The translations under genes were made by a program, and so were the position numbers. Shown here piece by piece: positions 6,402-11,362 of a stretch of DNA of 11,362 nucleotides; within the stretch, counting starts at the first letter, position 1, and each line of letters opens with the position of its first letter. This stretch comes from DASXRC01 sp036506495 (GTDB taxonomy: Bacteria > Actinomycetota > Actinomycetes > Mycobacteriales > Micromonosporaceae). The stretch lies in assembly GCA_036506495.1 (NCBI GenBank), contig DASXRQ010000106.1, positions 1-11,362 on the forward strand, given 5' to 3'. The notes under the pieces were generated by a model that was not told the origin of the DNA, ran no database searches, and saw nothing but the letters and a program-made list of their open reading frames with translations.

Positions 6402-7913
6402 TCAGCCGCCGGTGATGGCCTCGAGCAGGTCCTTGGCGCTGGCACACCGGTCGAACAGCTCGCCGACGTGCTTCTTCGTGCCACGCTCGGGCTCCATCAT
6501 CGGCACCCGCACCAGCGACTCGCGGCCGACATCGAAGATGACCGAGTCCCAGCTGGCGGCCACGACCTCGGAGGCGTACTGGGCGAGGCAGCGTCCGCGG
6601 AAGTACGCGCGGGTGTCCTCGGGCGGCTCCACCATCGCCGACCGGGTGGCCGCGTCGCCGAGGAGCGTCTTCATCGAACCCCGGGCGACGAGGCGGTGGT
6701 AGAGGCCCTTCTCTGGGCGTACGTCCGCGTACTGCAGGTCGACGAGCTGCAGCTTGTGTGCCGCCCAGCTCAGGTTCTCCCGCTCGCGGTACCCCTCGAG
6801 CAGTCGCAGCTTGGCCACCCAGTCCAGCTCGTCGGCGCACAGCATCGGGTCGCGGCCGAGCCGGTCCAGGACATCCTCCCAGCGGTCCAGCACGTCGGCG
6901 GTCGCCTCGTCCGGGCCACCGCGTGAGTCCACAAAGGACTGCGCTCGTTCAAAGTACGCCCATTGCAGGTCGAGCGCGGTCAGCCGCCGACCGTCGCGCA
7001 GCCGCAGGAGGTGGGTCAGCCCCGGATCGTGGCTCACCGACTTGAGCTCGGCGACCGGGTCCGCGATGCCGAGGTCCGGCGTGAGCGCCTTCTCCTCAAT
7101 CATCGTGAGCACCAGCGCGGTGGCGCCCACCTTCAGGTAGGTGGAGGTCTCGGACAGGTTCGCGTCGCCGATGATGACGTGCAGCCGTCGGTACTTGTCC
7201 GCATCCGCGTGCGGCTCGTCCCGGGTGTTGATGATCGGCCGCTTCAGGGTGGTCTCTAGCCCGACCTCGACCTCGAAGAAGTCGGCCCGCTGCGAGATCT
7301 GGAAGCCGGGCTGCGAGCCGTCCTGCCCGATGCCGACCCGGCCGGCGCCGCAGATCACCTGCCGCGTGACGAAGAACGGCGTGAGGTAGGTGACGATGTC
7401 GGCGAACGGCGTCTGCCGGCGCATGAGGTAGTTCTCGTGCGCGCCATAGCTGGCGCCCTTGTTGTCGGTGTTGTTCTTGTAGAGGTGGATCGGGTGCGTC
7501 CCGGGGATGGTCGCCGCCCGGCGCGACGCCTCCGCCATGACCCGTTCGCCCGCCTTGTCCCACCTGACCAGGTCGAGCGGGTTTGTCACCTCGGGCGTGG
7601 AGTACTCGGGGTGGGCGTGGTCGACGTACAGGCGCGCGCCATTGGTGAGGATCACGTTGGCAAGCCCGAGGTCCTCGTCGGCGAGCGCCTCCGCCGGGTC
7701 GTACGCCGCGCCGGAGTAGGTGAACCCGCGGGCGTCGCGCAGCGGCGACTCCTCCTCGTAGTCCCAGCGGGCGCGGCCGCCCCGCGTGAGCTCGGGCCGG
7801 GCGCCGTACGCGTTGACCACCTGCGACGAGGTGACCATTGGATTGGCCCCGGGCTGGCCGGGGACCGAGATCCCGTACTCGACCTCGGTGCCCATCAGCC
7901 GCCGCACACTCAT
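6402..7913 (-). CDS. dop: Pup deamidase/depupylase Dop
   Basis: Dop, a carboxylate-amine ligase fold enzyme related to glutamine synthetase, converts the C-terminal Gln of Pup to Glu and also removes Pup from tagged proteins. The 503-residue protein starts MSVRRLMGTEVEYGISVPG with metal-binding Glu10 (GTEVEYG). It has RWDYEEESPLRDARGF (49-64), which leads into the Dop-specific loop, LYVDHAHPEYSTPEVTNP with catalytic Asp98, YKNNTDNKGASYGAHENYLM, RVGIGQDG, GLETTLKRPIINTRDEPHADADKYRRLH, RPEKGLYHRLVARGSMK and AASWDSVIFD. The overall match and this loop favour Dop over its paralogue PafA. The ATG at 7913 has no Shine-Dalgarno sequence, but a -10 box ends six bases before it, so the message is probably leaderless. 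It is the first gene of the dop-pup-prcB-prcA order. Confidence 0.95.
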   Translation of the reverse strand: MSVRRLMGTEVEYGISVPGQPGANPMVTSSQVVNAYGARPELTRGGRARWDYEEESPLRDARGFTYSGAAYDPAEALADEDLGLANVILTNGARLYVDHAHPEYSTPEVTNPLDLVRWDKAGERVMAEASRRAATIPGTHPIHLYKNNTDNKGASYGAHENYLMRRQTPFADIVTYLTPFFVTRQVICGAGRVGIGQDGSQPGFQISQRADFFEVEVGLETTLKRPIINTRDEPHADADKYRRLHVIIGDANLSETSTYLKVGATALVLTMIEEKALTPDLGIADPVAELKSVSHDPGLTHLLRLRDGRRLTALDLQWAYFERAQSFVDSRGGPDEATADVLDRWEDVLDRLGRDPMLCADELDWVAKLRLLEGYRERENLSWAAHKLQLVDLQYADVRPEKGLYHRLVARGSMKTLLGDAATRSAMVEPPEDTRAYFRGRCLAQYASEVVAASWDSVIFDVGRESLVRVPMMEPERGTKKHVGELFDRCASAKDLLEAITGG

Positions 7914-7948
7914 GCCACGAGCCTAGACTCCGCCCGCGACAGCGTCAG
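7914..7948 (-). promoter_or_regulatory. Predicted leaderless promoter of dop
   Basis: On the minus strand CTGACG (7948-7943) resembles the TTGACA -35 box, then 17 bases, then the -10 box TAGGCT (7925-7920), then CGTGGC and the dop ATG. The spacing places the transcription start at the A of ATG. This is the best promoter in the window and suggests that the proteasome genes start their own transcript in the 71-base gap behind lhgO. Confidence 0.65.
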
Positions 7949-7984
7949 CGCGGCGCGAGGGCCAAATGCCGCGGCCGTACGCCG

Positions 7985-9178
7985 TCAGGCCGGCAACTGG
8001 CCGACGATGTACTTGGCGATCTCGAGCGAGCTGGTGGCCGCCGGCGAGGGCGCGTTGAGCACGTGCACCTGCCGGGGACCGGACACGATCAGGAAGTCGT
8101 CGACCAGCGACCCGTCCGGACGCACCGCCTGGGCGCGTACGCCAGCACCGGCCCGGACCAGGTCCTCGGGCCGGATCTGCGGCACGAGCCGGGCCAGGCT
8201 CGCGGCGAACACCGTCCTGGACAGCGACCGGCGCACCTCGCTCAGGCCGTACCGGTAGTGCCGACGGGCGAGCCGCCACAGCCCGCGGTAGCCGACCGCG
8301 CTCGCCACGTCCAGCGGACGGATGCGGCCCCACCCGTACCCCTCACGAGCGAGCGCCAGCACGGCGTTCGGCCCCGCGTGCACGCTGCCGTCGATCATGC
8401 GGGTGAGGTGGACGCCGAGGAACGGGAACTGGGGGTCGGGCACCGGGTAGATCAGCCCACGGACCAGGCCACGGCGCTCGGGAACCAGCTCGTAGTACTC
8501 ACCGCGGAACGGGATGATGCGGGCCGGCGGCCGGAACCCGGCGCGCCGGGCGATCCGGTCGGCGTGCAGCCCCGCGCAGTTGATCAGAACGTCGCCGGTG
8601 ACCGGGCCGGTCGTGGTGTCGAGGACCACCTCGTCGCCCACCGCGCGGATCCGGCGCACCCGGGTCCCGGTGCGCAGCACCGCCCCGCCGGCGGCTAGCA
8701 GGTCGGCCAGCGTGGTGCACACCCTGGCGAAGTCGACGATCCCGGTCGTCTTGACATGCATGGCCCGGACGGCGGCGACCTCCGGCTCGAACTCGCGGGC
8801 CTCCTGCGGTCCGACCAGCCGCACGTCGAGCCCGTTCGCCACCGACCGCTCGTACAGGGCGTCGAGCCGGCCCAGCTCGTCGGCCGAGGTGGCGACGATC
8901 AGCTTGCCGCATACCTCGACCGGGATGCCGTGCTCCGTGCAGAACGCCACCATCGACCGGCTGCCCGCGTGGCACAGCCGGGCCTTGAGGCTGCCCGGCT
9001 GGTAGTACACCCCGGCGTGAATGACGCCCGAGTTGTGGCCGGTCTGGTGCGCCGCCCAGCGATCCTCCTTCTCGAGCACGGTGACAGTGGCGTCCGGGCG
9101 GTCGAGGAGCAGGCGGTGCGCGGTGGCGAGGCCGACGATGCCGCCGCCGATCACGACATACCGGGTTCCGCCCGCCAT
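7985..9178 (-). CDS. lhgO: L-2-hydroxyglutarate oxidase, FAD-dependent (LhgO family)
   Basis: LhgO enzymes oxidise L-2-hydroxyglutarate to 2-oxoglutarate and pass electrons to oxygen or the respiratory chain. The 397-residue protein has the FAD-binding GGGIVGLATA (11-20) and the family signature TGHNSGVIHAGVYYQPGS (46-63). Further matches are RGEYYELVP, YPVPDPQFPFLGVHLT, and near the C-terminus NAPSPAATSSLEIAKYI. The ATG at 9178 is chosen because AGGAGG (9189-9184) lies five bases upstream. A start nine codons earlier (9205) is possible. The frame stays open to 9532, but that part is antisense to the aminotransferase gene and not family-like. It is upstream of dop on the same strand and divergent from the aminotransferase gene. 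The precise substrate is inferred from the family. Confidence 0.9.
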   Translation of the reverse strand: MAGGTRYVVIGGGIVGLATAHRLLLDRPDATVTVLEKEDRWAAHQTGHNSGVIHAGVYYQPGSLKARLCHAGSRSMVAFCTEHGIPVEVCGKLIVATSADELGRLDALYERSVANGLDVRLVGPQEAREFEPEVAAVRAMHVKTTGIVDFARVCTTLADLLAAGGAVLRTGTRVRRIRAVGDEVVLDTTTGPVTGDVLINCAGLHADRIARRAGFRPPARIIPFRGEYYELVPERRGLVRGLIYPVPDPQFPFLGVHLTRMIDGSVHAGPNAVLALAREGYGWGRIRPLDVASAVGYRGLWRLARRHYRYGLSEVRRSLSRTVFAASLARLVPQIRPEDLVRAGAGVRAQAVRPDGSLVDDFLIVSGPRQVHVLNAPSPAATSSLEIAKYIVGQLPA

Positions 9179-9214
9179 CGGGTCCTCCTCCGCCGCCACG
9201 CGCATGCCGCCGCG

Positions 9215-9220
9215 ATCGTA
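9215..9220 (-). promoter_or_regulatory. Possible -10 box of lhgO
   Basis: TACGAT on the minus strand fits TANNNT and would start transcription near 9208. That gives a leader of about 30 bases with the AGGAGG site before the 9178 start. An ATG at 9205 lies nine bases after the box and could instead be read as a near-leaderless start. Confidence 0.4.
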
Positions 9221-9281
9221 CGTCCCACCGCCGGACCCGGGCCGGACCGGGCCGCACCACGACCCGCGCGGCGCCGACGCA

Positions 9282-9313
9282 TAGACTGCACCGGTCAACC
9301 ACGCTTTGGGGAG
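9282..9313 (+). promoter_or_regulatory. Predicted -10 box and ribosome binding site of the aminotransferase gene
   Basis: TAGACT (9282-9287) fits a -10 box, with the transcript expected to start near 9294. GGGGAG (9308-9313) is a ribosome binding site four bases before the ATG at 9318 and decides this start over the in-frame TTG at 9306. The -35 region is weak. Confidence 0.5.
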
Positions 9314-9317
9314 TTGC

Positions 9318-10451
9318 ATGTCCGAGGTCATCGCGCTGGGCCAACCGACGGTCGGCGACGACGAGCTGAACGCGATAGCACAGGTGTTCGCCTCGGGCTG
9401 GCTATCCGGCGCCGGTCCGACCTGTCGCGCGTTCGAGCAACGGTTCGCCGGCCTCGCCGGCACCGAGCATGCGCTCGCGGTCAGCAACTGCGGGTCCGCC
9501 CTGCACCTCGCGCTGCTCACGCTCGGCGTCACGGCCGGCGACGAGGTGATCGTCGCCGACTACACGTTCCCCGCCACCGGCCACGCCGTGCTGTGGACCG
9601 GCGCCCGGCCGGTGTTCGCCGACGTCCGTCCGGACCTGTGGACGGTCGAGCCGGCCGCGGTGGAGGCCGCGATCACCCCGCGTACGGTCGGCGTCGTCGC
9701 CGTGGACCCGTTCGGCATGCCGGCCGACTACGACGAGCTCCGGGCCATCACCGACCGGCACGGCCTGTTCCTGGTGGAGGACGCCGCCTGCGCGGCCGGC
9801 GCCACCTACCGCGGCCGGCCCGCCGGCAGCCTCGCCGACGTGGCCACCTTCAGCTTCCACGGCCGCAAGGGCATCACGGCCGGCGAGGGGGGCGCCGTGA
9901 CCACCGACCGGGCGGACGTCGCCGCGCACGCCCGCAAGCTGCACACGTACGGCATCGAGGGCGCGTTGACCCGCGCCGAGTTGTCGACCCTGCCGATCCC
10001 GGCCTTCGACGAGGCCGGGCACAACTACCGGATGTCCGACGTGGCCGCGGCCATCATGCTTGCCCAGCTGGACCGGCTGCCCGGACTGCTGGCCGCGCGG
10101 CGCCACGTCGCCGGCCGGTACGCCGAGCTGCTCAAGGACGTCGACGAGGTCACGCTGCCGGCCGAGCCGGCGGACCGCGAGTCCTCCTGGCAGTCGTACG
10201 TCCTCACGCTCCGCCCCGGCGTCGACCGCGGCGCGGTCGCGACGCGGCTGCGCGAGCGCGGCATCGGCTGCACGTTCGGCACGTACGCCTCGCACCTGCA
10301 GCCCGTGTACGGCACGACCGCGCCGTGCCCGGTCTCGGCCGACCTGTTCGGTCGGCACCTGGCGATCCCGATGCACGCCAACCTGACCGACGCGCAGATC
10401 GAGACCGTCGCCGCCGGTGTGCGGGACGTCGTCCGGTCCGCCACCCGCTGA
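9318..10451 (+). CDS. DegT/DnrJ/EryC1/StrS-type PLP-dependent sugar aminotransferase
   Basis: Enzymes of this family transfer an amino group, usually from L-glutamate, to a keto group of a nucleotide-linked sugar, giving amino sugars for glycans or antibiotics. The 377-residue protein has SGWLSGAGP (27-35), SNCGSALHLAL (56-66), DYTFPATG (81-88), VEDAACAAGATY (153-164) with Asp155 for the PLP pyridine nitrogen, and FSFHGRKGITAGEGG (178-192), where Lys184 should form the internal aldimine. NYRMSD (236-241) and a C-terminal PMHANLTDAQ (351-360) are also typical. The Gln usual after EDAA is Cys here. The start is ATG 9318. A second sugar enzyme gene follows after 39 bases in the same direction. 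The sugar acted on cannot be told. Confidence 0.93.
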   Translation: MSEVIALGQPTVGDDELNAIAQVFASGWLSGAGPTCRAFEQRFAGLAGTEHALAVSNCGSALHLALLTLGVTAGDEVIVADYTFPATGHAVLWTGARPVFADVRPDLWTVEPAAVEAAITPRTVGVVAVDPFGMPADYDELRAITDRHGLFLVEDAACAAGATYRGRPAGSLADVATFSFHGRKGITAGEGGAVTTDRADVAAHARKLHTYGIEGALTRAELSTLPIPAFDEAGHNYRMSDVAAAIMLAQLDRLPGLLAARRHVAGRYAELLKDVDEVTLPAEPADRESSWQSYVLTLRPGVDRGAVATRLRERGIGCTFGTYASHLQPVYGTTAPCPVSADLFGRHLAIPMHANLTDAQIETVAAGVRDVVRSATR

Positions 10452-10490
10452 CGGGTCCCCCTGGCACCCACCGAGAGAAGGAGAGTCCGC

Positions 10491-11362
10491 ATGTCCCCGA
10501 AGAAGACGGTCTTCTTCACCGGAGGCGCCGGCTTCATCGGGATGCATGTGGTCCCGTTGCTGGTCGAGCGCGGCTACCAGGTACGCATCTTCGACAACAT
10601 GTTCCGCGGCGATCGGGACAAGGTCGCCGAGCTGGTCGCGACCGGCAACGTGGAACTCATCGACCAGGACGTCCGGTATGGCGGCGCGGTCCACCAGGCG
10701 ATGCGCGGCTGCGACCACGTCATCCACTTCGCGGCGGTGTCGATCAACAAGAGCGAGGCCGACCCGTACGAGTCGATCGACATCAACATGGTCGGCAACC
10801 ACAACGTCTTCGCGGCCGCCGCGGACCACGGCGTCAGGCGGCTCGTCTTCGCCTCGTCGGCCTCGGTGTATGGCGAGCCGACGAGGCTGCCCATGCACGA
10901 GGATGACGAGTTGCACCCGCTCACGCCGTACTGCATCTCCAAACGCGCCGGCGAGGACCTGCTCGGCTTCTACCAGCGGCGCAGCGGGCTGAGCTGGATC
11001 GCGCTGCGGTTCTTCAACGTGTACGGCCCGGGGCAGAAGACGACCGCCTACTACACGTCCGTGATCAACCATTTCGTGAACCGGCTGCGCAACGGCCAGC
11101 CGCCGATCATCGACGGCAAGGGCGAGCAGTCCATGGACTTCATCCACGTCCACGACATCGCGAGGGCCGTCGTCGGCGCCGTGGAGTGCGGGCGGGACAA
11201 CCTGCCGATCAACGTCGGCACCGGCGTCGACACCTCGGTCGCCGCGCTCGCCGACATCCTCATCCGGGCGGTCGGCGTCGATGTGACCCCGCAGTTCAAC
11301 CCGCGCGACGTGCTCGTCAGCCGGCGGGCCGCGGACATCACCCGCGCCGCGGAGGTGCTCGG
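10491..11362 (+). CDS. NAD-dependent sugar-nucleotide epimerase/dehydratase, 3' end outside window
   Basis: The first 290 codons of an extended SDR enzyme are present. The frame is open to the window edge. It shows GGAGFIG (11-17), Asp35 in the NAD-binding IFDNMFRGD (33-41), HFAAVSINKS (79-88), FASSASVYG (120-128), YCISK with Tyr147 and Lys151, RFFNVYGPGQ (173-182) and MDFIHVHDIARA (215-226). This fits a UDP-hexose 4-epimerase or a related dehydratase. The exact substrate is not evident. AAGGAG (10478-10483) lies seven bases before the ATG, a very good ribosome binding site. Co-directional with the aminotransferase gene 39 bases upstream, it is probably in the same operon, and the pair points to an amino-sugar or surface glycan pathway that continues to the right. 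Confidence 0.9.
   Translation, partial: MSPKKTVFFTGGAGFIGMHVVPLLVERGYQVRIFDNMFRGDRDKVAELVATGNVELIDQDVRYGGAVHQAMRGCDHVIHFAAVSINKSEADPYESIDINMVGNHNVFAAAADHGVRRLVFASSASVYGEPTRLPMHEDDELHPLTPYCISKRAGEDLLGFYQRRSGLSWIALRFFNVYGPGQKTTAYYTSVINHFVNRLRNGQPPIIDGKGEQSMDFIHVHDIARAVVGAVECGRDNLPINVGTGVDTSVAALADILIRAVGVDVTPQFNPRDVLVSRRAADITRAAEVL

Noticed and set aside
6402..7913. Reading this gene as pafA rather than dop
   Set aside because: The N-terminus MSVRRLMGTEVEYGISVPG, the DYEEESPLRDARGF region with the following loop, and the place upstream of pup match Dop. PafA lacks this loop.
9179..9532. N-terminal extension of LhgO up to 9532
   Set aside because: It runs antisense through the aminotransferase start and does not look like any LhgO N-terminus. 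AGGAGG favours the start at 9178.
8756..10906. A 716-codon plus-strand open frame spanning lhgO and the aminotransferase gene
   Set aside because: Its composition is Arg/Ala/Gly-rich with no domain, and the aminotransferase in another frame has clear catalytic motifs.
9402..11153. A 583-codon minus-strand open frame opposite the aminotransferase and SDR genes
   Set aside because: It is a shadow of two genes with intact active-site motifs. It has no start signal or recognisable family.

Overview
The window is high-GC bacterial DNA from an actinomycete. The basis is a complete Pup-proteasome core (dop, pup, prcB, prcA), frequent GTG starts, TANNNT -10 boxes placed directly before start codons, and G/C-rich third codon positions throughout. 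The protein sequences resemble those of filamentous actinomycetes such as Streptomyces, Frankia or Micromonosporaceae. The genus cannot be fixed from the sequence alone.

Left block (1-2983): the four dTDP-L-rhamnose genes in two divergent transcripts. rmlA and rmlC (cut by the window edge) run leftward and overlap by 4 bases. rmlB and rmlD run rightward. About 90 bases separate rmlA from rmlB and carry a -10 box for each side. RmlA makes dTDP-glucose, RmlB dehydrates it, RmlC epimerises it and RmlD reduces it to dTDP-L-rhamnose.

Central block (2984-7913, minus strand): in transcription order dop, pup, prcB, prcA and an NAD-dependent sugar-nucleotide epimerase. Pup ends in Gly-Gly-Gln, so it must be deamidated by Dop before ligation. 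PrcB is a threonine protease with a propeptide. PrcA forms the gating outer rings and here carries a long Pro/Ala-rich tail with 16-residue repeats. The ligase PafA and the ATPase Mpa/ARC, often close to these genes, are not in the window. A sugar epimerase follows prcA and an L-2-hydroxyglutarate oxidase gene precedes dop. The epimerase and rmlD converge with their stop codons directly abutting.

Right block (7985-11362): lhgO (minus) is divergent from a plus-strand pair, a DegT/DnrJ-type PLP aminotransferase and an NAD-dependent epimerase/dehydratase cut by the right edge. The pair looks like the start of an amino-sugar or surface-glycan operon.

Overall, the proteasome core is bracketed by nucleotide-sugar genes. 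All genes belong to known families. No wholly new system is demonstrated. The points that stand out are the gene order around the proteasome, the repeat tail of PrcA, the leaderless promoters, and a nested inverted repeat between dop and pup. No stretch above 300 bases lacks a gene, and no tRNA, rRNA, CRISPR array or insertion sequence was seen.
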